Assembly: GCA_964561535.1 (NCBI GenBank)
Contig: CAZLPZ010000030.1
Span: 1 to 21,410, forward strand
From: CAZLPZ01 sp964561535
Lineage (GTDB): Bacteria > Pseudomonadota > Alphaproteobacteria > Micavibrionales > Micavibrionaceae
Length of the DNA stretch: 21,410 nucleotides
Direction of reading: 5' to 3'
Position 1 is the stretch's first letter; each line of letters begins with the position of its first letter. Below, piece by piece: positions 7,737-14,666 of this stretch. A model generated the notes under the pieces. The model was given only the letters and a program-made list of their open reading frames with translations, did no database searches and was not told the DNA's origin. Position numbers and translations under genes: made by a program.

Positions 7737-8987
7737 TTATAGCTTAATTTTTATACTATTTCGCTTTGAGATGTGAACAACCGATTTTTGAACGGCATCA
7801 TTCGTGATGATTTCCTGAACATACGCGGCCCATTGATCGAGTGCTTTACGCATTTCATCCGCATATTCATAGCGATTATAAATCGCGGCAACACCACGGA
7901 TCGTGCCGGATGAATGGTTTAAAACCTTCTCGATAATATGTGGCGCGATACCCAACCGCGCCATGCCACTGGCGCAGGTACGGCGCAGGTCATGCAACGT
8001 CCACGGGGTTATCGATGTTTCAGAATCCTTGGCCCGTTCTTTTTTCATCTTTGAATCTAACAATCTTTTGGATCTTGAAAAATTTTCAAATGGGCGATCA
8101 CCTGAACTGGTAAAAATATAGTCACCGAGTTTTGGGGTACTTTCCAAGATCTTAACCGCTAAATCCGATAATGGCACACGATGCGCACGGTCAGATTTGG
8201 TTTGTTCACGGGGCATCGTCCATATTTTCTCATGTCCGTCATAATCTTGCCACTGCATGGCCGCAACTTCGCCGCGTCGTTGCCCGGTCAAAATTAAGAA
8301 CCGTACCAACGGGCCGAAGGGATAATTGGTATTCTCGCATGCTTGCCAGATCTCTTTGATCTCATAATCGGCCAAAACCCGTTCGCGGGATTTTTCTTGT
8401 GTGGGTTTGGACAATTTGTAAACAGGCGAATGTTCGATCAAATTTCGTTCAATGCACCAATTAAAAAATCGGCTAAGGCGGGTGAGGGTACGGTTGGCCA
8501 TCACTCCCGCGCCGCGTTCGGTCACATTATCAATAATTCTTAGAATATCGTCTTTCTTGACTTCATCGATTGGTTTTTTACCGATGACAGGCAACACGTC
8601 CTTTTCAAAAATGCGCTTCACCTCATCATAGTGGCGGTCACTGGTCGATGCCATTTTTTTAAAAAATTCTTTCGCGGCCTTGTTCACATTCCATTCGTGC
8701 TTCTTTTTGGCGGCGCGGCGGGTGAGAAGGGGGTCTTTGCCGTCAGCGACCTCACCCATTTTTTTCTGGGCCAGAAGGCGGGCCTGTTCAAGGGTGATAT
8801 TGCCATATTGTCCGATGGTAAAAAGTCGCTTGGTACCGCTTTGGCGATAGGATAGGACAAAGGACTTTTTTCCGCTGGGGTACACCCGAACCCCAAAACC
8901 GGAAATTTCATCATCCCAATGGACATCCCGCGCGCCCATGGTCGCGTTATAGATCAGGCTGTCAATGAATCGTTTGGTGACTTTCAT
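7737..8987 (-). CDS. P4-type tyrosine integrase
   Basis: The 416-aa protein begins with the DUF4102 arm-binding domain typical of P4-like integrases ('DDEISGFGVRVYPSGKKSFV', about 25-44), then a core-binding SAM-like domain (about 100-195) and a catalytic domain. The catalytic set is visible: R237 ('LTGQRRGEV'), H332 and R335 ('LHDLRRT'), H358 ('VLNHSSG') and the nucleophile Y370 ('AIYNRY'). It should integrate and excise an element at a tRNA 3' end. A tRNA-Pro 3' fragment lies 176 bp upstream of its start, the classic layout. The start ATG at 8987 directly precedes the conserved N-terminal domain. The protein looks intact, so the element may still be mobile. Confidence 0.95.
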   Translation of the reverse strand: MKVTKRFIDSLIYNATMGARDVHWDDEISGFGVRVYPSGKKSFVLSYRQSGTKRLFTIGQYGNITLEQARLLAQKKMGEVADGKDPLLTRRAAKKKHEWNVNKAAKEFFKKMASTSDRHYDEVKRIFEKDVLPVIGKKPIDEVKKDDILRIIDNVTERGAGVMANRTLTRLSRFFNWCIERNLIEHSPVYKLSKPTQEKSRERVLADYEIKEIWQACENTNYPFGPLVRFLILTGQRRGEVAAMQWQDYDGHEKIWTMPREQTKSDRAHRVPLSDLAVKILESTPKLGDYIFTSSGDRPFENFSRSKRLLDSKMKKERAKDSETSITPWTLHDLRRTCASGMARLGIAPHIIEKVLNHSSGTIRGVAAIYNRYEYADEMRKALDQWAAYVQEIITNDAVQKSVVHISKRNSIKIKL

Positions 8988-9162
8988 ACCCTATCAAACA
9001 CCGAAAAAAGCAGAAGGTCAATTCAAAAAGTCACCAATAAGTCACCAACAAAATAAGGAATTAGGAGTATTATAAAAATATAATTAAATATTTTAAATCG
9101 TATTTAATTAATTAAAACAATTAGATAAAGAACTTAAAAAAATTCCGTAGTAGATCATCAAA
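8988..9162. other. A+T-rich non-coding arm between integrase and att site
   Basis: No gene is seen. The stretch is very A+T rich and carries two direct copies of AAGTCACCAA (9028-9037 and 9039-9048). The same word appears inverted at the integrase start (TTGGTGACTTT, 8974-8984) and, shortened to AAAGTCACC, beyond the att site at 9257-9265. These are candidate integrase arm-binding sites. Confidence 0.5.
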
Positions 9163-9211
<49 letters not shown>

Positions 9212-9301
9212 TATAAATCAATGATTTTGGTGATATCTTTCAAAATATTGATTTTAAAAGTCACCCTATATTACCATTCTTATGAAATAAGAAAAATTTA
9301 T

Positions 9302-9326
9302 GGAACGAAATTGACGCTGGGGCGTT
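9302..9326 (+). promoter_or_regulatory. EcfG-type stress promoter of the PagL-like gene
   Basis: GGAAC (9302-9306), 16 bp, then CGTT (9323-9326) is a perfect match to the alphaproteobacterial general-stress promoter consensus. It ends 50 bp before the ATG at 9377. Confidence 0.8.
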
Positions 9327-9376
9327 CGACGATAGACCGCATATCCATCCCCTCTCTTTTTTTGTTAGAATGATCC

Positions 9377-10003
9377 ATGTTCAGAATTTTTCGTCGGCGA
9401 CCTTTCTTATTATCTTGTGCTTTTATGGTGGGGATATTTTATGGGGGTGACTCTGTTTTTGCGGCAGAACCCCCATCTGACATATATAAAGCGATTGGTG
9501 GGGTTGTCTTACATGATCGCGGTCCGTTAAGTGACGCGCATGAACATGGGGTCGATGTGAATGCCGAAGTTCAATTTAAATCACCTGATTGGCGGATGTG
9601 GCGCATGATAGGGTCGCCGTACCCGACGGTGGGGATTACCCCAAATTTTAATGGAGAGACAAGCGCAGCTTATGCCGGATTAACCTATGAAATTGATTTA
9701 GGGAATGAAACAGTGGCGCGTTATCTGGACGGCTTCAATCAGAATATGTTTTTAAGCCTAGGGATTGGTGCCGCCGGGCATAACGGCCCGTTGCATAAAG
9801 ACCCGGTGGGTTGTCGCGATGATAGTGATTGTGGTTTTGGCCATCGCGTGATTGCTCATTTATCGATGGAATTGGGATACAAATTAACGGCGCAGGACGG
9901 TATCGGTATTTTCATCGATCATATGTCCCATCGATATGTGTTGCCCGGCGAAAACGAAGGCGTGGATCATATAGGTATTCGTTATTATTTTCATCCCTGG
10001 TAA
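9377..10003 (+). CDS. PagL-like lipid A 3-O-deacylase / acyloxyacyl hydrolase
   Basis: The 208-aa protein has a signal peptide (Arg-rich start, hydrophobic 10-24, cleavage near 'VFA-AEPP') and alternating beta-strand character ending in 'IGIRYYFHPW', as expected for a small outer-membrane beta-barrel with C-terminal aromatic residues. 'IGIFIDHMSHRYV' (176-188) matches the catalytic H-x-S motif of PagL (H182, S184). A third catalytic Glu may be E192 or E194, closer to the Ser than in Pseudomonas PagL. C146 and C152 could form a disulfide. PagL-family enzymes remove the 3-O acyl chain of lipid A. A perfect EcfG-type promoter upstream suggests stress control of the outer membrane. Confidence 0.75.
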   Translation: MFRIFRRRPFLLSCAFMVGIFYGGDSVFAAEPPSDIYKAIGGVVLHDRGPLSDAHEHGVDVNAEVQFKSPDWRMWRMIGSPYPTVGITPNFNGETSAAYAGLTYEIDLGNETVARYLDGFNQNMFLSLGIGAAGHNGPLHKDPVGCRDDSDCGFGHRVIAHLSMELGYKLTAQDGIGIFIDHMSHRYVLPGENEGVDHIGIRYYFHPW

Positions 10004-10041
10004 TCAGATTTTTGTCATGATTATTTAAGACAATAAAATCA

Positions 10042-10067
10042 GGAACTTTTTTCCCCTTTTAAGCATT
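10042..10067 (+). promoter_or_regulatory. Variant EcfG-type promoter of the DUF883-like operon
   Basis: GGAAC (10042-10046), 17 bp, then CATT (10064-10067). It differs from consensus at one -10 base. The same GGAAC-N17-CATT form occurs before the 81-aa gene at 13218-13243, which supports it as a genuine variant. It lies 36 bp before the ATG at 10104. Confidence 0.5.
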
Positions 10068-10103
10068 AGCCTTATGTTCACGAACAAAAAAAGGAGATGA
10101 ACA

Positions 10104-10400
10104 ATGGCAATCTTACAAAACTATACGAATGATCGTAATGCTGACTCTAAAAAATTTCAACAAGGTACGAATGATGCCGTTGATGGTGTTAAAACCATGA
10201 TGGGCAGCGGCGCAGCGATGGCGGCTCATATCCGTGATGATGCATCGGACATGGCCCATGGAGCGATCTCGGATGTTAAATCTTTCGTTGGTCCTTATGT
10301 TTCCGGATTTGAAAAAGAAGTTAAAACATATCCTGTGCAAAGCGTTGCGATTGCGTTTGGTGTCGGGGCATTGCTCAGTTTCCTATTCAGTCGTGGATAA
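10104..10400 (+). CDS. DUF883 / ElaB-YqjD-like membrane-anchored stress protein
   Basis: The 98-aa protein has a polar helical N-terminal part rich in Asp/Lys/Ala and a C-terminal 'YPVQSVAIAFGVGALLSFLFSRG' helix (about 76-98), the hallmark of the ElaB/YqjD (DUF883) family, whose E. coli members are tail-anchored in the inner membrane and associate with ribosomes in stationary phase. A strong Shine-Dalgarno (AAAGGAGATGAAC) precedes the ATG. The next gene starts 6 bp after the stop, so they form an operon, as elaB-like genes often do with small two-helix membrane proteins. Confidence 0.8.
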   Translation: MAILQNYTNDRNADSKKFQQGTNDAVDGVKTMMGSGAAMAAHIRDDASDMAHGAISDVKSFVGPYVSGFEKEVKTYPVQSVAIAFGVGALLSFLFSRG

Positions 10401-10406
10401 CATATA

Positions 10407-10838
10407 ATGTCGATGACACTTAATGCGATCGAGTCTTTGATTAAAGGTCAGCTTCTATCTGCGAGGCCTATCATGAGATCTCAAACACAACTCGTCCAGG
10501 GTTTCATCACCCTGGCCGTTTTGTTTTTCTTTTTAAGCATCGGGTTTATTTTATATGGTGTTTATACAGGATTGTCGGTGCGATATAGCGTCGAAATAAC
10601 GTCGATGATTATGGGGTTGATTTTAGGGGTTATCGCCGCGATGATCAGTCTTATGGTCTATCTTTTGAGCGCCTATCGCCGTAAATATATGCGCCACTTG
10701 CATCGGAAAATGCCCCAAAAGATCCATGATACTCTGTTGTCATTGGATGATGAATTGGGCGGCGTTATACGGGATTACCCAAAAACAGCTGTTTTAATAG
10801 CAAGTATTGCCGGTTTTGTGGCGGAAAGTAGATTATAG
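10407..10838 (+). CDS. Two-helix membrane protein, holin-superfamily III / YqjE-like
   Basis: The 143-aa protein has two adjacent membrane helices (about 31-54 and 65-89), then a basic 'YRRKYMRHLHRK' stretch and a weaker hydrophobic C-terminus ('PKTAVLIASIAGFVAESRL'). Size, topology and position directly after a DUF883 gene fit the phage-holin-3_6/YqjE-type proteins. No lysis genes are nearby, so a role in the cell envelope with the DUF883 protein is more likely than a phage function. The exact family is uncertain. Confidence 0.6.
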   Translation: MSMTLNAIESLIKGQLLSARPIMRSQTQLVQGFITLAVLFFFLSIGFILYGVYTGLSVRYSVEITSMIMGLILGVIAAMISLMVYLLSAYRRKYMRHLHRKMPQKIHDTLLSLDDELGGVIRDYPKTAVLIASIAGFVAESRL

Positions 10839-10913
10839 AAAATAGAGCCTGAATAGAAATTATATTTCGCTTTATAGACACAAAGCATATATAGTTCGGT
10901 TCTATAGAAATTT

Positions 10914-11678
10914 TTGAAGCAACCCTCAATATTGGCTTACCGTGTGTCTTTAGCAAAAAAGAAAAATATTATTCTCGTCGTTGATCGAGAACCTCAAACA
11001 TTCAAAATCATGAATTTGGTTTTGGATGATCTTGATTTTCAGGTGGTTGAATGCACATCTGGCAAGCAAGCCATCCAGCTTTGTGCTTCCTTAAAACCAG
11101 ATATTGTCCTACTCGATCTTTACATGCCCGATATGCCGGGGTCAGATGTGATTAAATTCATTCGTGAATGGTCCCAAGTCCCCGTGATTATTGTGTCATC
11201 GCACGAAACAAACGCGGATGTGGTCGAGGGGTTGAATATGGGGGCGGATGATTACGTGATCAAACCATTTAACACTGACATTTTGCGGGCACGCATCAAT
11301 GCGTCGTTGCGCAAATCAGCGGTTTATGAAATGGGCGATTCAGAATTATTGAATGGGCCTTTGTGTATTAATCTAGTTCAACATCAGGTGTTCTTGGATG
11401 ACACCTTGATATCCTTTACACCCAAAGAATATGATTTGTTGCAATATTTTATGGTCCACCGGGGTAAAATGTTGCCGCATCGTGATATTTTGCGTAAAGT
11501 CTGGGGCCCTGCGCACAGCGAAGACACACAATATCTACGGGTTTTTGTTGGCCAAATCCGCGAGAAAATTGAAATCCATCCGGCTATTCCCGTTATCATT
11601 ACCACCGAACTGGGGATTGGATACCGGATGGAATTACTTCCCGAACGTGAACAAGGTTTTCTTGTATCATCGAAATAA
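10914..11678 (+). CDS. OmpR/KdpE-family response regulator with altered acidic pocket
   Basis: The receiver domain (about 17-130) has the phosphoacceptor D68 ('VLLDLYMPDMPG') and K117 ('DDYVIKPF'). The usual acidic pair is changed: 'VVDREP' has D24 followed by R25 instead of a second Asp. A winged-helix DNA-binding domain follows (about 150-245, 'FTPKEYDLLQYF ... VWGP ... YLRVFVGQIREKIE ... GIGYRM'), closest in feel to KdpE. No sensor kinase or kdp genes are nearby, so it is an orphan. The start is uncertain: TTG at 10914 begins the frame, but GTG at 10944 also gives a normal N-terminus; neither has a clear Shine-Dalgarno. It converges on the CBS gene, leaving 10 bp. Confidence 0.85.
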   Translation: MKQPSILAYRVSLAKKKNIILVVDREPQTFKIMNLVLDDLDFQVVECTSGKQAIQLCASLKPDIVLLDLYMPDMPGSDVIKFIREWSQVPVIIVSSHETNADVVEGLNMGADDYVIKPFNTDILRARINASLRKSAVYEMGDSELLNGPLCINLVQHQVFLDDTLISFTPKEYDLLQYFMVHRGKMLPHRDILRKVWGPAHSEDTQYLRVFVGQIREKIEIHPAIPVIITTELGIGYRMELLPEREQGFLVSSK

Positions 11679-11688
11679 CGTGATGGCA

Positions 11689-12108
11689 TTATGCCGCGCG
11701 GCGGCAAATATCACCCAGAACGCGACCACATAAGGTGTGGTTGCTGTGGGACGCCAAATCCCCCAAAGATACAATCCCAACCAATCTTTTTTCAGCACTT
11801 AATACAGGTAACCGTCGAATTTTATTTTCGCTCATATTCCGTGCTACATCATCGGCCTTGTCTGTTTCAAAACAATATAGAATTTCAGGGCTCATGATCG
11901 ATCCCACGGTTGTAGATACGGGGTCATGTTCTTTCGCGACACACCGGATGGCCAGATCGCGGTCGGTGATCATGCCAACCAGGCGGTCGTCTTTGACAAC
12001 GATGATGGACCCACAATCCCGTTGCAGCATCTTTTTTGCGACCTCATGGATTGGGGTTTCGGGGGTAACCGTTTCAACGTTTTTGCTCATGACATCTTTA
12101 ATCAACAT
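11689..12108 (-). CDS. CBS-domain-pair protein
   Basis: The 139-aa protein is two CBS motifs in tandem: 'MLIKDVMSKNVETVTPETPIHEVAKKM' with 'LVGMITDRDLAIR' (about 1-58), then 'VGSIMSPEILYCFETDKADDVARNM' with 'RLVGIVSLGDLA' (about 68-122). Stand-alone CBS pairs bind adenine nucleotides or similar ligands and usually regulate partner proteins; the partner is unknown here. The C-terminus 'CGRVLGDICRRAA' is extra. It lies 38 bp downstream of the ECF sigma gene in the same direction and is probably co-transcribed. 'AAGGAATATCCC' before the ATG serves as ribosome binding site. Confidence 0.88.
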   Translation of the reverse strand: MLIKDVMSKNVETVTPETPIHEVAKKMLQRDCGSIIVVKDDRLVGMITDRDLAIRCVAKEHDPVSTTVGSIMSPEILYCFETDKADDVARNMSENKIRRLPVLSAEKRLVGIVSLGDLASHSNHTLCGRVLGDICRRAA

Positions 12109-12146
12109 GGGATATTCCTTTTATAATCTGTAATTAAATTAATGAC

Positions 12147-12749
12147 TTAAACCGATCTATGTTTGTTTAGGAGGTGTTGCGCCATATATGCAGGAATGTA
12201 TGGAAGTTCTGTATCATCCATATCGCTATCGGTCATTTTGGTCGTATACCGTTTGGTAAAAGTGATGGGACGCGGCTCATTCATCAGAAGTTCGAGGTGC
12301 TGACGCGCCCGTGCTAAACGAGAGCGTACGGTGCCAATTGGAATATTTATTTTTTCTGCGACATCTTGATACGACCATCCATCCAAGCAGATCAGCTGAA
12401 TAATTTCACGATGATCTTTTTTTAGTTTTTGGAGGTATTCGTATAAACGTTTTATATCCAGATTAATTTCCTGATCTGGGCTTACGGATTGGTTGGCAAT
12501 AATATTTTCTGAATCAAAGCTATTTTCAAATTTTGTGCGACGACGATAGTCCGTGATAAAAATGTTGAACATGATTTTTGACGTCCATCCGAATAAATTT
12601 GTACCGTCTTCGAAATGATCTGATTTTTCCAAAGCACGCAAGCAGGTCGCTTGTACAAGGTCATCACGATCGGGGTTGTTTTTGGTAAGGCGTAATGCAA
12701 AGCGTTCGAGTTTTGTCATTTCATTGACGAGGGCTGATTGAATAAACAT
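12147..12749 (-). CDS. ECF RNA polymerase sigma factor, EcfG-like
   Basis: Sigma2 spans about 10-75 ('LTKNNPDRDDLVQATCLRALEKSDHF' then 'GTNLFGWTSKIMFNIFITDYRRR') and sigma4 about 105-155 ('LKKDHREIIQLICLDGWSYQDVAEKINIPIGTVRSRLARAR'). The phrase 'GTNL..W' and the overall pattern fit the alphaproteobacterial EcfG/ECF15 group that directs the general stress response. A polar extension of about 45 residues follows sigma4. AAGGAG precedes the ATG. Four consensus EcfG promoters lie within 3.5 kb, which makes this protein a candidate reader of them. No nepR anti-sigma or phyR gene is visible nearby, and I find no GGAAC-type promoter before the gene itself, so the EcfG label is an inference. Confidence 0.85.
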   Translation of the reverse strand: MFIQSALVNEMTKLERFALRLTKNNPDRDDLVQATCLRALEKSDHFEDGTNLFGWTSKIMFNIFITDYRRRTKFENSFDSENIIANQSVSPDQEINLDIKRLYEYLQKLKKDHREIIQLICLDGWSYQDVAEKINIPIGTVRSRLARARQHLELLMNEPRPITFTKRYTTKMTDSDMDDTELPYIPAYMAQHLLNKHRSV

Positions 12750-12877
12750 TTTATGCTCCTTAGTGTTCTTGTCTTTCTGACAGGATCAACATAGGAATGG
12801 CGGCATATGGATGCGATGCCTCTTTAGGGCTGGGGTATAATATTTGTATAAGGATGAGGGCTTGATATACAATAATT

Positions 12878-12905
12878 ATTGCCCCACGCATTTACGTGGG
12901 GCAAT
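12878..12905 (-). terminator. Hairpin downstream of the 81-aa gene
   Basis: An 11-bp perfect stem (ATTGCCCCACG / CGTGGGGCAAT) with a 6-nt loop lies 24 bp past the 81-aa gene stop. On the minus strand it is followed by AATTATTG, only a weak U-tract. It also shares the central GTAAATGC with the hairpin at 18627-18646, so it may be a dispersed palindrome used as terminator. Confidence 0.55.
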
Positions 12906-12928
12906 GGGGTTCATTCAAAGGATGAAAT

Positions 12929-13174
12929 TCAGTTATATATAGTGTTTAATCGAATATCGATCGTATCGAAATGAACGGCATCTTTCTCGATATGATCAAT
13001 CAATCCCTTTAAATCCGAAAGAAATATATTCAATCCTGAATCACGAAGATCTTTATTTTCGTTACTAAAATTTGTATCGATGATCAGGGTATTCCCCCAA
13101 AAATCTTTCTTATAGTAGGCCGAGCTGACGAGAGGATGGGAGATGCCATCAATTTTTGTTGTTGTACTGAACAT
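12929..13174 (-). CDS. Hypothetical 81-aa protein under stress promoter
   Basis: Small, acidic, probably soluble protein with no recognised family, signal or membrane helix. A good Shine-Dalgarno (AAAGGAAATACC) precedes the ATG at 13174. A GGAAC-N17-CATT variant of the EcfG promoter lies upstream (13243-13218), and hairpins bound the unit on both sides, so it is a single-gene transcript. The stretch 'FLSDLKGLIDHIEKDAVHFDTIDIRLN' looks like one helix followed by a strand. Its setting suggests a stress role; nothing more can be said. Confidence 0.65.
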   Translation of the reverse strand: MFSTTTKIDGISHPLVSSAYYKKDFWGNTLIIDTNFSNENKDLRDSGLNIFLSDLKGLIDHIEKDAVHFDTIDIRLNTIYN

Positions 13175-13217
13175 GGTATTTCCTTTGAGGTGTGTATGAT
13201 GTTACCGACGATAATCT

Positions 13218-13243
13218 AATGAATATAATGTTGGTTTTGTTCC
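13218..13243 (-). promoter_or_regulatory. Variant EcfG-type promoter of the 81-aa gene
   Basis: On the minus strand GGAAC (13243-13239) is followed after 17 bp by CATT (13221-13218). This is one base off the -10 consensus and identical in form to the site at 10042-10067. It ends 43 bp before the ATG. Confidence 0.5.
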
Positions 13244-13269
13244 TTTATAAATTTTATCAGACATAAAAA

Positions 13270-13304
13270 AAAGAGCCCCTGATAATTTCGATCAGGGGCT
13301 CTTT
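13270..13304 (-). terminator. Strong intrinsic terminator of the CsbD-like gene
   Basis: A perfect 14-bp stem (AAAGAGCCCCTGAT / ATCAGGGGCTCTTT) with a 7-nt loop runs straight into a T8 tract on the minus strand (A run at 13265-13272 on plus). It lies 14 bp past the CsbD-like stop and insulates the 81-aa gene. Confidence 0.9.
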
Positions 13305-13318
13305 AAATTTCATAAAGT

Positions 13319-13612
13319 TTACGCGGCGTGCGTTTCTTTTTCTACATTTTTTGGGTTATTATTCATAGATGAATTTGAGGTTTCTTTTTTTAATTCTAAG
13401 ATTTGTTTTTCAGCATCAGCTTTTTCAACATGGCAGAGGTTTTTCAATTTCATGAAAAATTGGTCCGGTTGCGTTGTATATAATTTCACATCATCATCAG
13501 ATAACTTTGACCATGTTGATTTAATTCTTTTATTGAGCATATCGGCTTGGTTCGACGCCGCACCTTTATGATCCATCGAGGGGGCTGTTTTGTTTTGTGT
13601 CATATCAGTCAT
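13319..13612 (-). CDS. CsbD-like stress protein
   Basis: The 97-aa hydrophilic protein has the CsbD-family core 'IKSTWSKLSDDDVKLYTTQPDQFFMKLKNLCHVEKADAEKQI' spread over about 30-71, which parallels 'KGKWGKLTDDDLDVI..DQLVGKIQERYGISREEAEKQV' of YjbJ/CsbD. Polar, disordered-looking tails flank it on both sides. CsbD proteins are small general-stress proteins whose molecular function is not known. GGAGATTTAAC precedes the ATG. Its upstream region has only AGAAC-N17-AATT, a poor match to the stress promoter, so its direct control by EcfG is unproven. Confidence 0.75.
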   Translation of the reverse strand: MTDMTQNKTAPSMDHKGAASNQADMLNKRIKSTWSKLSDDDVKLYTTQPDQFFMKLKNLCHVEKADAEKQILELKKETSNSSMNNNPKNVEKETHAA

Positions 13613-13677
13613 GTTAAATCTCCTGTAAACGAGGTGTGGGTATCAATTCTGCACATGCAGGTAGCGTTCTAAAGAAC

Positions 13678-14316
13678 TTATTTTAAGAAATCGATTTGAA
13701 CACGGCGATTTTCTCTTAATTTTATATTGTCTTGTGTTTCGACGGCCTGGTAATCTTCGCCATAAAAATTTTCATCAATAATTTGGTTCTCAATACCGTG
13801 GCTTTGAAGAAGATGAGAGATCATTTCAGCACGACGTTCGGACAGAGACGCATTATATTTTTTTGTTCCAACGCTATCTGTAAAGCCACTGACCGTGACA
13901 AGGCGAGGTTGATATATAAGAATATCCTTTGCGACTTGATCCAATATGGTGTCTGCCATTCGATCTAATTTTATGCTGTCAAAATCAAAATTAATTTGAT
14001 ACGTGGCCAGTGACTTCTCACGTATGGGGGGAGAAGAGCGAGGATAAGATTGCTCAATATAACGATACATTATGGTACAACCATCCCGATAAAATCCGAT
14101 CGGCGGGTCGCGGTAATTTTGACAAGGTTCACGAACTTCGTTAGCCGTATAAAACTGTAAACTTGATTTTTGTGCAGGCGTTAATAATCCCATATATGCC
14201 GGAACATATCCCATCTTTTTATATGATAAATCTGAATCTTCCGCCTGTGCAGATGATAGGGCTCCAAATATGGTCATCGAAACAGATGCCATGAGGATGT
14301 ATTTTTTAATCAACAT
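13678..14316 (-). CDS. OmpA-domain envelope protein
   Basis: I take ATG 14316 as the start: it has AAAGG upstream and gives a clean signal peptide (MLIKKYILMASVSMTIFGALSSAQA), whereas the longer frame to 14397 would cover the promoter. The 212-aa product has an unknown N-terminal half with four Cys-free regions around 'PAYMGLLTP' and a C-terminal OmpA/MotB domain (about 105-212): 'INFDFDSIKLD', 'VSGFTDSVGTKKYNASLSERRAEMISHLL' split by the peptidoglycan-binding Asp and Arg, and 'NRRVQIDF'. It should bind peptidoglycan in the periplasm. A perfect EcfG promoter lies just upstream, back to back with that of the DUF1328 gene. Confidence 0.88.
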   Translation of the reverse strand: MLIKKYILMASVSMTIFGALSSAQAEDSDLSYKKMGYVPAYMGLLTPAQKSSLQFYTANEVREPCQNYRDPPIGFYRDGCTIMYRYIEQSYPRSSPPIREKSLATYQINFDFDSIKLDRMADTILDQVAKDILIYQPRLVTVSGFTDSVGTKKYNASLSERRAEMISHLLQSHGIENQIIDENFYGEDYQAVETQDNIKLRENRRVQIDFLK

Positions 14317-14370
14317 CGCGAATACCTTTCCGTAAATTCTGATAATGCCAATGTGGCATGTACAAAGAAT

Positions 14371-14395
14371 AACGTCTGTAATAGATAAAAGTTCC
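14371..14395 (-). promoter_or_regulatory. EcfG-type promoter of the OmpA-domain gene
   Basis: On the minus strand GGAAC (14395-14391), 16 bp, CGTT (14374-14371): a perfect consensus match. It ends 54 bp before the chosen ATG at 14316, which supports that start. Confidence 0.85.
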
Positions 14396-14407
14396 AAAAT
14401 TTAAGAG

Positions 14408-14432
14408 GGAACTTTTATCTCCGCGTATCGTT
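14408..14432 (+). promoter_or_regulatory. EcfG-type promoter of the DUF1328 gene
   Basis: GGAAC (14408-14412), 16 bp, CGTT (14429-14432): perfect match, divergent from the site at 14371-14395 and only 12 bp away from it. It ends 45 bp before the ATG at 14478. Confidence 0.85.
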
Positions 14433-14477
14433 GGCTTGGGTATAGATATTTGGACCACATAGAATAAGGAGAATAAA

Positions 14478-14654
14478 ATGTTAAGATTAGCGATTGAATT
14501 TTTAATAGTTGCTCTTATTGCTGGACTTCTAGGGTTTGGGAATTTGGCAAATATGTCAGTCGGCATTGCGCAGATCATATTTTTTGTATTCTTGGTTCTG
14601 TTTCTTATTGCGGCGGTTGTACACGCTATGACAGGCCGCTATCCACCTGCGTAA
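14478..14654 (+). CDS. DUF1328 / YtjA-like small membrane protein, 58 aa
   Basis: The 58-aa peptide begins MLRLAIEFLIVALIAGLLGF and has two hydrophobic helices (about 4-20 and 28-48) joined by 'GNLANMSVGIAQ', then ends 'MTGRYPPA'. This is the pattern of DUF1328 (E. coli YtjA), inner-membrane peptides of unknown role induced by stress in several proteobacteria. AAGGAG precedes the ATG with good spacing. It has its own perfect EcfG promoter, and another lies between it and the next gene, so it may be transcribed alone. Confidence 0.9.
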   Translation: MLRLAIEFLIVALIAGLLGFGNLANMSVGIAQIIFFVFLVLFLIAAVVHAMTGRYPPA

Positions 14655-14666
14655 TCTTATACTCAT

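Noticed and set aside
10407..10838. Phage lysis holin
   Set aside because: No endolysin or other phage gene is nearby, and the partner gene is of the DUF883 stress family.
10914..11678. Part of a Kdp potassium system
   Set aside because: The regulator looks like KdpE, but no kdpD or kdpFABC genes are in the window.
13645..13670. EcfG promoter for the CsbD-like gene
   Set aside because: AGAAC-N17-AATT has mismatches in both boxes, too weak to claim.
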